From Pseudomonas sp. PICF141 (GTDB lineage Bacteria > Pseudomonadota > Gammaproteobacteria > Pseudomonadales > Pseudomonadaceae), in assembly GCF_002286815.1 (NCBI RefSeq), contig NZ_MUNM01000085.1:1-39149 (forward strand): DNA of 39,149 nucleotides, read 5' to 3'. Position numbers and translations under genes: made by a program. Position 1 is the stretch's first letter; every line of letters starts with the position of its first letter. Positions 8,059 through 15,020 of the stretch are shown here, piece by piece. Below the pieces are notes generated by a model. The model had not been told where the DNA came from, made no database searches, and saw only the letters and a program-made list of their open reading frames with translations.

Positions 8059-9243
8059 TCAGAGAAAGCGGCAGCGGACCTCGGCTTTGTCGTAACCCAG
8101 GCTGTCCATTTCGTTGACGGGGTGCAGGAAACCGTCTTGCGGCGAGGTGCTGACCAGCGCCCTGGGTTGCACGATGGGGATCGGCTGGCGCAACTGACCG
8201 TTCCACGGCCGATAACTGAGCTTGCGACCTTTGAAGCCGTCCAGTGGTAATTGATCGCTGATTTCAAGCGTGCGAATCGCCATGGCATCGGTCTGGCGCA
8301 GCTTGCCCACCGCACTGGCGATGCTGCGTACGGCCATCCAGGCGGCAAAATCCCGATCGTTCATCCAGCGACCGGCCAGGGCTTCGAAGCGTTTCTGCAA
8401 CTGAGCGGCGCCGAAGGTTTCCACGGTCTTGTGCCAGCCCACCGGAGTCAGGCCCTGGGTGCCAGCGACCGGCCGTGGGTACCAGGTCTGGTAGGGCACG
8501 TATTCGCCGAAGTCGCCGCGTTCATCGGCCACCAGCACCACGTCGTACTCGGCGGTCTGGGTGAACAGCGGCATGTCGGCCTGGGCGCTGCGGCGCTGAT
8601 CGTTATCGAAACTCCAGGCTTTCTCCGCCACCAGTTGCAGGCCGAAGCGCTTGGCCGCCCGGCGCAGGGCGGCGGCATAGGCTTGATCGTCCGCGGTCGG
8701 GCCGACGATCAGCAGTGCCCGCTGCCATTTGCGCAGCACCAGAAATTGCGCCAGCGCGTCGGCCAGCATCGCGCGGCTTGGCAGGCTGTGCAGCACGTTC
8801 GGCAAGCAATCGGTGCTGCGCAGGCTGTCATCCGGGCTGCCGGCATTGAACAGCAGGCTGTCGGGTAGCACGGCGCTGAGCTGGCGCAGGGTTTGCGCCG
8901 GTGCATTCACCACAAACAGGCGCAGGCCTTGTTCATGCTGGGCTTTGGCCGCTTCGATCAACGCATCCGGATGGTCGACGCTGGCGCTGACCAGGCTGTA
9001 GCTATGATTGAGAAAGCGCCCGGTACTGTTGCTGTCGGCGATGGCCAGTTCGGCACCGCGCAGGCCGGCATCGGTCGGTTCGGGGATGACGTTCGACAGC
9101 AACGGGCCGGGATCGGGGCGATAGCCCAGGTAACCGATCTGCACCTGCAGCGGCGCATCCGCCGCCTGAACCTGAGTCGCCACCCCGGCGGCGCAGGCAA
9201 TCGCCAACAGGTAGATCAAGGCATAAGGGGCGAGCTGGCGCAT
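8059..9243 (-). CDS. pedA1: Periplasmic ABC substrate-binding protein, PedA1
   Basis: A 394-residue protein with an N-terminal signal peptide (about 1-28, hydrophobic core ALIYLLAIACAAGVATQ). The mature part has the branched-chain-amino-acid-type two-lobe binding-protein fold: an IGYLGYRPD start, an LFVVNAPAQTL strand and ALLIVGPTADDQAYAAALRRAAKRFG in the second lobe. It matches the substrate-binding protein family of the PQQ-dependent alcohol dehydrogenase system. It is the first gene of a four-gene minus-strand operon (pedA1-pedA2-pedB-pedC). It diverges from the small-protein/pedF operon across a 160-bp gap holding motif site 3. The ligand is not readable from sequence. Work on P. putida links the system to lanthanide supply. 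Confidence 0.85.
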   Translation of the reverse strand: MRQLAPYALIYLLAIACAAGVATQVQAADAPLQVQIGYLGYRPDPGPLLSNVIPEPTDAGLRGAELAIADSNSTGRFLNHSYSLVSASVDHPDALIEAAKAQHEQGLRLFVVNAPAQTLRQLSAVLPDSLLFNAGSPDDSLRSTDCLPNVLHSLPSRAMLADALAQFLVLRKWQRALLIVGPTADDQAYAAALRRAAKRFGLQLVAEKAWSFDNDQRRSAQADMPLFTQTAEYDVVLVADERGDFGEYVPYQTWYPRPVAGTQGLTPVGWHKTVETFGAAQLQKRFEALAGRWMNDRDFAAWMAVRSIASAVGKLRQTDAMAIRTLEISDQLPLDGFKGRKLSYRPWNGQLRQPIPIVQPRALVSTSPQDGFLHPVNEMDSLGYDKAEVRCRFL

Positions 9244-9320
9244 AAAGGCACTCCATCACTGGTAGCGTCAGCATAGGAACCCTGGACGGGTGGGGAAATA
9301 TGCAGAAAGTACCGATGGGC

Positions 9321-9345
9321 CAGTACCAAGGTATTAACTCTCCCC
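9321..9345. promoter_or_regulatory. Putative response-regulator site 3 in the divergent pedA1 / small-ORF promoter
   Basis: CAGTACCAAGGTATTAACTC followed by TCCCC. TAC starts at 9324, 79 nt before the start at 9403, the same distance as site 1 has to nosP. On the opposite strand the site lies about 80-100 nt upstream of pedA1. A single near-palindromic site could serve both directions. Confidence 0.55.
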
Positions 9346-9402
9346 GGACGGCGCGGTTTTAGCATGGTCTTCAGCGGCCATCATTCAAGGGGGAGATTGA
9401 CC

Positions 9403-9531
9403 ATGCGAATTCTCAAGGCACTGCTCCTGCCGTTTTTACTGATCCTGACCCTGATCGGCGTCGACAAGCTGCATGGCGCCCAACCCGTATTCATTGGGCC
9501 CGCGCCACAAGCCCTACTACCAAGGGAGTAG
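9403..9531 (+). CDS. Small single-span membrane or secreted peptide, 42 residues
   Basis: ATG 9403 is preceded by AAGGGGGAG at 9388-9396, a strong ribosome site at good spacing. The 42-residue product starts MRILKALLLPFLLILTLIG, a positively charged start with one hydrophobic helix, and ends with a short polar tail (VDKLHGAQP to LLPRE). It could be an inner-membrane peptide or a cleaved leader. I do not recognise a family. In P. putida the calcium-type dehydrogenase pedE and the pedS2/pedR2 pair lie about here, so this is the only gene where that segment is missing. Its last codons overlap motif site 4, so translation of its 3' end and activation of pedF share the same DNA. Confidence 0.6.
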   Translation: MRILKALLLPFLLILTLIGVDKLHGAQPVFIGPAPQALLPRE

Positions 9532-9535
9532 GTCG
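9513..9535 (+). promoter_or_regulatory. Putative response-regulator site 4, upstream of pedF
   Basis: CCTACTACCAAGGGAGTAGG is a near-palindrome (CCTACT...AGTAGG). TAC of the core begins at 9518, 117 nt before the pedF start codon, similar to sites 5 and 6 (120 and 115 nt). It overlaps the end of the 42-residue gene. Confidence 0.5.
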
Positions 9536-9592
9536 CGGCCACCAAAGCAGCATGGGGTTGGCGCAAAGCCGTTCCTAAGATGGGTGCCATAG

Positions 9593-9610
9593 CCTCTTCA
9601 AAGAGGTTTT
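9593..9610 (+). terminator. Small hairpin followed by TTTT just before pedF
   Basis: CCTCTT, CA, AAGAGG and TTTT form a perfect six-base-pair stem with a short loop and a U tract, ending 24 nt before the pedF ATG. The stem is short and weak for a full terminator. It may be an attenuator or a 5' stability hairpin between the small gene and pedF. Confidence 0.35.
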
Positions 9611-9634
9611 GCGTGCAATCTTGAGGGCAGAACA

Positions 9635-10096
9635 ATGACAACAAAACGCAACGCCTTGCTCGTTGCCGGACTGCTGGCCGGTTTCATCAACGCAGGCGCC
9701 GTCTGGGCCCACGGCAACGTGGTACCCCAAGCCATCGAAACCCAGGGACTGACCCCGATCAAGGATGCCGGTGTGCAAGTCGATGCCGATGGTTGGGCGG
9801 CGGCGAACCCTTACCGCTCTTCCCCGGAGCGCGAAAAAGCCGTGCAAATCGGCTCTTCGGCCTACAACCAGAACTGCGCGGCCTGTCATGGCCTGGAAGC
9901 CAAGTCCGGCGGCATCGCCCCGGACTTGCGCATGCTCGACGCCGACGAGGCCGGTGATGAATGGTTCGTCGAACGCGTGCGCCATGGCGCCGTGCGTGAC
10001 GGCCGGGTGTACATGCCGAAGATGGCTGATTACCTGAGTCAGGAAGCCTTGTGGGCGGTACGCACCTACCTGGACAGCGTGCGCGTCGAGGAGTGA
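9635..10096 (+). CDS. pedF: Periplasmic cytochrome c-550, PedF
   Basis: A 153-residue exported c-type cytochrome. The signal peptide covers about 1-25 (LLVAGLLAGFINAGAVWA). The haem motif is Cys81-Ala-Ala-Cys84-His85, and the likely sixth ligand is Met127 or Met130 in YMPKMADYL. It matches cytochrome c-550 PedF, the electron acceptor of quinoprotein alcohol dehydrogenases, passing electrons towards the terminal oxidase. It heads a plus-strand run with the XoxJ-like protein (3 nt gap), the SoxYZ-like carrier and the metallohydrolase. The dehydrogenase it most plausibly serves is the PedH-type protein encoded at 12948. Confidence 0.9.
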   Translation: MTTKRNALLVAGLLAGFINAGAVWAHGNVVPQAIETQGLTPIKDAGVQVDADGWAAANPYRSSPEREKAVQIGSSAYNQNCAACHGLEAKSGGIAPDLRMLDADEAGDEWFVERVRHGAVRDGRVYMPKMADYLSQEALWAVRTYLDSVRVEE

Positions 10097-10099
10097 CCC

Positions 10100-10975
10100 A
10101 TGCGTTTGCTCGCGGTGTTGATCAGTGCTGTGTGGCTGTGTTGCCAGGCAGCACAGGCGCAGGTCCGTACCTATGACGAAATGATCGCCGCCGCCGAGCT
10201 GAAAGTCGCGGTGTACAAGGACTTCGCGCCCTACAGCTTCGAGAACGCGGGCGAGGCTCGCGGGGTCGATGTCGAACTCGCCCAGGCCCTGGCCAAGGCC
10301 ATGGGGGTGCGTCTGAAGCTGATCTGGGCACCCGCCGGGGAAAAGCTCGATGACGACCTGCGCGATTACATCTGGCGGGCCAGTCAGTTGCACAATCAGC
10401 AACTGGCCGACCTGATGATGCGCGTGCCCTACGATCGCGATTACGCACTCAAACGCAATGAACTGGGTGAGCTGGAAAACGGCCATGTGGTGATGTTCGG
10501 GCCGTACCAGACCGAACAATGGCAAGTGGCCTATGACCGCCGTCGATTGGACTCAGTGGCCAGCGTCGCGGTGTTCCAGCAACACCCGATCGGCGTCGAA
10601 GTCGACAGCGTGCCGTCGTTTTACCTGACCTCGGTGTTCAACGGCATGCTCGCCGCCAAGACCCATCATTACCCGGGCGTGCCCCAGGCGTTTGCCGCGA
10701 TGAAGGCCGGTGAAGTCGACGCGGTCATGGCCATGCGCGGCGAGATCGACTGGCAAGTTCATCAGGCCGCCGACCCGCAAGTGGCGCTGGCGCAAAACGC
10801 CTACCCGAACATGGGCAAACAGCTTTGGGAGATCGGCATGGCGGTGCATGAAAGCAACCGGCAACTGGCCTACGCCGTGGAAGAGGCGCTGGAAGTATTG
10901 ATTCGCGAGGGCTCGGTGAAAGCCATTTATGCCCGTTACGGCCTGCGGTATGACGTGCCTGAGATGTATCAATAG
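10100..10975 (+). CDS. Quinoprotein-associated periplasmic binding protein, XoxJ/MoxJ-like
   Basis: A 291-residue protein with a signal peptide (1-20, ending AQAQ) and a solute-binding domain of the extracellular family 3 type (LKVAVYKDFAPYSFEN, then GEARGVDVELAQALAKAMG). It matches the family described as quinoprotein dehydrogenase-associated probable ABC transporter substrate-binding protein, related to XoxJ/MoxJ beside methanol dehydrogenases. XoxJ is thought to interact with and help activate the dehydrogenase rather than feed a transporter. No cognate permease is near. The stop codon (TAG 10973-10975) overlaps the next gene's GTG start by one base. Confidence 0.85.
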   Translation: MRLLAVLISAVWLCCQAAQAQVRTYDEMIAAAELKVAVYKDFAPYSFENAGEARGVDVELAQALAKAMGVRLKLIWAPAGEKLDDDLRDYIWRASQLHNQQLADLMMRVPYDRDYALKRNELGELENGHVVMFGPYQTEQWQVAYDRRRLDSVASVAVFQQHPIGVEVDSVPSFYLTSVFNGMLAAKTHHYPGVPQAFAAMKAGEVDAVMAMRGEIDWQVHQAADPQVALAQNAYPNMGKQLWEIGMAVHESNRQLAYAVEEALEVLIREGSVKAIYARYGLRYDVPEMYQ

Positions 10976-11736
10976 TGAACTGGCGAGCGAGTTGCCTGTT
11001 GGCCTGCTGGTTGCCGTTGGCCGCGAACGCGGTTGACGTCGAGCCGGGTAAAGACCCGGTGCCGTCGGTGATGTGGGCGTTCTATCACAAGCAAATGCTC
11101 GGCGACGCACCGTTCGTGTTCGACGAGCGGGTCAAGTTGCTCGCGCCGCCATTTGCCGAAGACGCCCGGCAAGTGCCATTGGAAATCGACGCTCGGGCGT
11201 TCAAGGGCGATGTGGTGCGCATCCTCGCTTGGGCGGAACTCAATCCGCTGCCGAAAATCGTCGACTTCGAACCCTTGACCGGCGTGCTGCCGTGGCTATC
11301 GATCCGCATCCGCGTTGAACAGGCCACGCCGCTGCGTGCGGCGGTACTGACCCGCGACGGGCTGTGGCATGTCGGCTCGACCCTGATCGATGCGGCAGGC
11401 GGTGGTTGCACGGCGCCAAGCGTGGTGCGTACGCAAGCGGGTTGGGAGGAGCATATCGGCGAAATGCTGGGTGGCCGTTATCCCCGTGGCGAGTTCAGTC
11501 GCGTGCGTTTGCAGGTCTCGCATCCGATGGACAACGGCATGGTCAGCGGTATTCCGGAGTTCTTCATCAATTACGCCGAGCTGCGCGATCAAAACGATCA
11601 ATTGCTGGCGCGCCTGGAGTTGTTCCCGGCGGTCAGCGAAAACCCCAATCTGGCGTTCGATATCGAAGGGGCAGGGCAGACGCGCCTGGTGCTGCGCGAC
11701 AACAGCGGCAATCAATTCGATGCGGCCATTCCCTGA
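10975..11736 (+). CDS. Quinoprotein-associated SoxYZ-like carrier protein
   Basis: A 253-residue exported protein starting with GTG. The signal peptide is about 1-19 (ASCLLACWLPLAANA). The N-terminal half resembles SoxY and includes the GGGCTAPSV motif near residue 145, in which the Cys would be the equivalent of the substrate-carrying swinging arm, although it is internal here and not at the C-terminus. The C-terminal half resembles SoxZ (SHPMDNGMVSG, then IPEFFINYAELRDQND). This fused SoxY-SoxZ arrangement matches the quinoprotein dehydrogenase-associated SoxYZ-like carrier family, whose cargo is unknown. It sits between the XoxJ-like protein and the metallohydrolase, a recurring trio near PQQ dehydrogenases. 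Confidence 0.85.
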   Translation: MNWRASCLLACWLPLAANAVDVEPGKDPVPSVMWAFYHKQMLGDAPFVFDERVKLLAPPFAEDARQVPLEIDARAFKGDVVRILAWAELNPLPKIVDFEPLTGVLPWLSIRIRVEQATPLRAAVLTRDGLWHVGSTLIDAAGGGCTAPSVVRTQAGWEEHIGEMLGGRYPRGEFSRVRLQVSHPMDNGMVSGIPEFFINYAELRDQNDQLLARLELFPAVSENPNLAFDIEGAGQTRLVLRDNSGNQFDAAIP

Positions 11737-11749
11737 CAAGGAGCGAGTG

Positions 11750-12685
11750 ATGCGCTGGATGCTGCTGTTGTTCATCAGTCTGAGCCTGCCGGCCCTGGCC
11801 GATCCCGATTACGCACTCAAGCCCCGGCAGATCGCCGAAGACACCTGGCTGCTGGAAGGCAGTACCGACAACTTTGCCAAGAGCAACGGGGGCAACATCG
11901 TCAACACCGCGTTCATCGTCACCGAACAGGGCGTGGTGGTCATCGACACCGGGCCGTCGAAACGTTATGGCCAGGCCCTGCGCAACGCGATTGCGGCAAC
12001 CACCGATAAACCGGTGATCCAGGTGCTGCTGACCCATCACCATCCTGATCATGTGTTGGGCAATCAGGCTTTCGCCGACGTGCCGATTGGCGCCTTGGCC
12101 GGTACCACCGAACTGTTGCGGCAACAGGGTGATGCCATGGCCGAGAACATGTATCGGCTGGTGGGTGACTGGATGCGCGGCACCGAAGTGGTGTTGCCGA
12201 CGCAAGGGCTGACGCCAGGCGTGCACAGTTTTGGGAACCACGATCTGCGCCTACTGAGTCTGGGTGGGCACACCGGCGCGGATCTGGCTATTCTCGACCA
12301 GAAAACCGGCGTGTTGTTTGCCGGGGATCTGGTGTTTTATCAACGCGCCCTGACCACGCCCAATAGCCCTGGGCTGTCGGTGTGGCTGGCGGACATCGCG
12401 ACCCTGCAGGGCTTGCCGTGGACGCTGATCGTCCCTGGCCATGGGCCGGTGGCCACGGATACAAAACCGTTCGAGCAGATGCACGATTATCTGACCTGGC
12501 TGGACCAACTGATGCGCGATGGCGCGGCCCATGGCAGCGACATGGCCGAGATGATCCGCAGCCCCATCCCTGAACGTTTCGCCGGGATCAGCCTGAGTCG
12601 CTATGAGCTGATCCGCAGCGTCAGCCATTTGTACCCGCGTTATGAACGGGGGCAGATGAGGCGGGTGGATTCGGGCCAGCATTGA
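11750..12685 (+). CDS. Quinoprotein relay-system zinc metallohydrolase, SoxH-like
   Basis: A 311-residue metallo-beta-lactamase-fold protein with a signal peptide (1-17, MRWMLLLFISLSLPALA). The zinc motif is His96-His97-His98-Pro-Asp100-His101, with later ligands in GGHTGAD, FAGDLVF and VPGHGPV. It matches the SoxH-related quinoprotein relay-system metallohydrolases that accompany the SoxYZ-like carrier. The start at 11750 follows an AAGGAG site at 11738-11743. The same frame is open upstream inside the carrier gene but makes no recognisable protein there. By analogy with Sox proteins it might release a thioester-bound or disulfide-bound cargo from the carrier (inference). It ends immediately before a type A repeat. 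Confidence 0.87.
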   Translation: MRWMLLLFISLSLPALADPDYALKPRQIAEDTWLLEGSTDNFAKSNGGNIVNTAFIVTEQGVVVIDTGPSKRYGQALRNAIAATTDKPVIQVLLTHHHPDHVLGNQAFADVPIGALAGTTELLRQQGDAMAENMYRLVGDWMRGTEVVLPTQGLTPGVHSFGNHDLRLLSLGGHTGADLAILDQKTGVLFAGDLVFYQRALTTPNSPGLSVWLADIATLQGLPWTLIVPGHGPVATDTKPFEQMHDYLTWLDQLMRDGAAHGSDMAEMIRSPIPERFAGISLSRYELIRSVSHLYPRYERGQMRRVDSGQH

Positions 12686-12686
12686 T

Positions 12687-12798
12687 GATCGTTCCCTCGC
12701 TCCCGCGTGGGAATGCAGCCCGGGACGCTCCGCGTCCCTTCCGGAGCCGAACGCGGAGCGTCCGTTGAGGCATTCCCACGCAGAGCGTGGGAACGATC
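12687..12798. repeat. Type A palindromic repeat, full length
   Basis: It is bounded by GATCGTTCC and GGAACGATC, with inner arms GGGACGCTCCGCGTCCC. The left outer arm is degenerate (CCCTCGCTCCCGCGTGGG). It starts one base after the metallohydrolase stop codon, consistent with a transcript end before pedH. Confidence 0.92.
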
Positions 12799-12824
12799 AG
12801 TCATCACAAAATCCGCGACCGACC

Positions 12825-12849
12825 CGGTACTAAGGAACTAGCAATCTCC
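12825..12849 (+). promoter_or_regulatory. Putative response-regulator site 5, upstream of pedH
   Basis: CGGTACTAAGGAACTAGCAA followed by TCTCC. TAC starts at 12828, 120 nt before the pedH start codon, and lies just after the type A repeat that separates pedH from the preceding operon. Confidence 0.55.
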
Positions 12850-12947
12850 GCACTGCGGGCAATTGTTGCAAGGACGGCGGCGTCCAAGAATCTGCACCAG
12901 ACCGGGAAAATTCCCCGGGTATAACAAAAACCGCAGAGGCAGCCGTC

Positions 12948-14723
12948 ATGACCCAACCCGCACGTCGCCAACCCTTCGTTTTGAGCCTGCTGCTCAGTGC
13001 CATGCTGTTGTCTGGCCAGGCATTGGCCGCAGTCTCCGATCAAGACATCCTCCAGGACCCGAAAAACCCGGACCAGATCGTCACCAACGGCCTGGGCGTC
13101 CAGGGTCAGCGCTATAGCCCGCTGGACACCCTCAATGTCGACAACGTGAAGGACCTGCGACCGGTCTGGGCCTTTTCGTTCGGCGGCGAAAAACAGCGCG
13201 GTCAGCAGGCGCAGCCGATGATCAAGGACGGTGTCATGTACATGACCGGTTCCTACTCGCGGGTGTTCGCAGTGGATGCGCGCACCGGCCGCAAGCTCTG
13301 GCAATACGACGCGCGCCTGCCCGATGACATCCGCCCGTGCTGCGATGTGATCAACCGGGGCGTTGCACTGTATGGCGATCTGGTGATTTTCGGCACCCTC
13401 GACGCCAAGCTCGTAGCCCTGAACAAAGACACCGGCAAAGTCGTCTGGAGCAAGAAAGTCGCCGACCACAAGGAAGGCTATTCCATCAGCGCCGCGCCGT
13501 TGGTCATCAACGGCAAACTGATCACTGGCGTGGCCGGTGGCGAGTTCGGTGTGGTGGGCAAGATCGAAGCCTACGACCCGAAAAACGGCAGCCTGTTGTG
13601 GAGCCGGCCGACCGTCGAAGGTCACATGGGGTATGTCTACAAGGACGGCAAGGCTGTGGAGAACGGCATCTCCGGCGGCGAAGCCGGCAAGACCTGGCCG
13701 GGCGATCTGTGGAAAACCGGCGGCGCGGCCCCTTGGCTGGGCGGCTACTACGACCCGGAAACCAACCTGCTGCTGTTCGGCACCGGCAACCCGGCGCCGT
13801 GGAACTCGCACCTGCGTCCTGGCGACAACCTCTACTCGTCATCGCGCCTGGCGCTGAACCCGGACGATGGCACGATCAAATGGCACTTCCAGAGCACGCC
13901 CCACGACGGTTGGGACTATGACGGCGTGAACGAGCTGGTGTCGTTCAACTACAACGAAGGCGGCAAGGAAATCAAAGCCGCGGCCACCGCGGACCGTAAC
14001 GGTTTCTTCTACGTGCTCGATCGCACCAACGGCAAATTCATCCGCGGCTTCCCGTTCGTGGACAAGATCACCTGGGCCAGCGGCCTGGATAAAAACGGTC
14101 GACCAATCTACAACGAGGCCAGCCGTCCGGGGGCCCCGGGTTCCGAGGCCAAAGGCAGTTCGGTATTCGTTGCGCCTGCGTTCCTGGGGGCGAAAAACTG
14201 GATGCCGATGGCCTACAACCGCGACACCGGCCTGTTCTATGTACCGTCCAATGAGTGGGGCATGGACATCTGGAACGAAGGCATCGCCTACAAGAAAGGC
14301 GCGGCGTTCCTGGGTGCCGGTTTCACCATCAAACCGTTGAATGAAGACTACATCGGCGTGTTGCGCGCCATCGACCCGAAAACCGGCAAGGAAGTCTGGC
14401 GCCACAAAAACTTCGCGCCGCTGTGGGGCGGAGTGCTGACCACCAAGGGCAACCTGGTGTTCACCGGTACGCCGGAAGGTTTCCTGCAAGCGTTCAATGC
14501 CAAGACTGGCGAGAAAGTCTGGGAGTTCCAGACCGGTTCCGGCGTGCTCGGCTCGCCCGTGACCTGGGAAATGGACGGCGAGCAATACGTCTCCGTGCTC
14601 TCTGGCTGGGGCGGTGCGGTACCGCTGTGGGGCGGCGAAGTGGCCAAGCGCGTCAAAGACTTCAACCAGGGCGGCATGCTCTGGACGTTCAAGCTGCCTA
14701 AAGATCTCGTTGCCAAACACTGA
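12948..14723 (+). CDS. pedH: Lanthanide-type PQQ-dependent alcohol dehydrogenase, PedH
   Basis: A 591-residue periplasmic quinoprotein with a signal peptide (1-28, ending QALAA) and an eight-bladed PQQ propeller with tryptophan-docking repeats (such as DARTGRKLWQYDA and DPKTGKEVWRHKNF). Vicinal Cys131-Cys132 form the ring disulfide near PQQ. The catalytic region reads HDGWDYDGVNE: catalytic Asp323 is followed two residues later by Asp325. That second Asp is the extra carboxylate marking lanthanide-dependent enzymes (XoxF, PedH); calcium enzymes have Ala or Ser there. The enzyme should oxidise alcohols and probably aldehydes and pass electrons to PedF. It is a single-gene unit with its own motif site (5) and is followed by the aldehyde dehydrogenase gene. 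No calcium-type partner (PedE/ExaA) is present in the window. Confidence 0.93.
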   Translation: MTQPARRQPFVLSLLLSAMLLSGQALAAVSDQDILQDPKNPDQIVTNGLGVQGQRYSPLDTLNVDNVKDLRPVWAFSFGGEKQRGQQAQPMIKDGVMYMTGSYSRVFAVDARTGRKLWQYDARLPDDIRPCCDVINRGVALYGDLVIFGTLDAKLVALNKDTGKVVWSKKVADHKEGYSISAAPLVINGKLITGVAGGEFGVVGKIEAYDPKNGSLLWSRPTVEGHMGYVYKDGKAVENGISGGEAGKTWPGDLWKTGGAAPWLGGYYDPETNLLLFGTGNPAPWNSHLRPGDNLYSSSRLALNPDDGTIKWHFQSTPHDGWDYDGVNELVSFNYNEGGKEIKAAATADRNGFFYVLDRTNGKFIRGFPFVDKITWASGLDKNGRPIYNEASRPGAPGSEAKGSSVFVAPAFLGAKNWMPMAYNRDTGLFYVPSNEWGMDIWNEGIAYKKGAAFLGAGFTIKPLNEDYIGVLRAIDPKTGKEVWRHKNFAPLWGGVLTTKGNLVFTGTPEGFLQAFNAKTGEKVWEFQTGSGVLGSPVTWEMDGEQYVSVLSGWGGAVPLWGGEVAKRVKDFNQGGMLWTFKLPKDLVAKH

Positions 14724-14748
14724 TCAACCTGAATCCACCGCATAACCC

Positions 14749-14889
14749 CTGTGGGAGCGGGCTTTTGTGGCGAGGGGGCTTGCCCCCGTTCGGCTGCGCA
14801 GCAGTCGTAAATCCAGGCAACTCGGTGAGTCTGGAAAAATGCTGGGGGCCGCTTCGCGACCCAACGGGGGCAAGCCCCCTCGCCACAAG
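14749..14889. repeat. Type B long palindromic repeat
   Basis: The left part CCTGTGGGAGCGGGCTT plus GTGGCGAGGGGGCTTGCCCC is mirrored at the right end by CGGGGGCAAGCCCCCTCGCCACAAG. About 140 bp in all, able to fold into one long hairpin with an inner imperfect region. It lies between pedH and the aldehyde dehydrogenase. It is REP/MITE-like, with no coding capacity I can support. Confidence 0.9.
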
Positions 14890-14900
14890 GATCACCTGAA

Positions 14901-14927
14901 CCTACTACCAAATAACGAGAATCCCCC
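14901..14927 (+). promoter_or_regulatory. Putative response-regulator site 6, upstream of pedI
   Basis: CCTACTACCAAATAACGAGA followed by ATCCCCC. TAC of the core starts at 14906, 115 nt before the aldehyde dehydrogenase start codon. Confidence 0.5.
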
Positions 14928-15020
14928 TGCCAACGGCGCATTCGTCTGGCAGGCGGGGCTCTCTACTATCGGTTCATCGCCTGTTGGCCTGACAGGCATC
15001 GACCCAGACAGAGGCCCACC

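Noticed and set aside
11390..11749. In-frame upstream extension of the metallohydrolase
   Set aside because: It overlaps the SoxYZ-like gene in another frame, makes an Arg/Ser/Trp-rich product, and the true start at 11750 has a signal peptide and a strong AAGGAG site.
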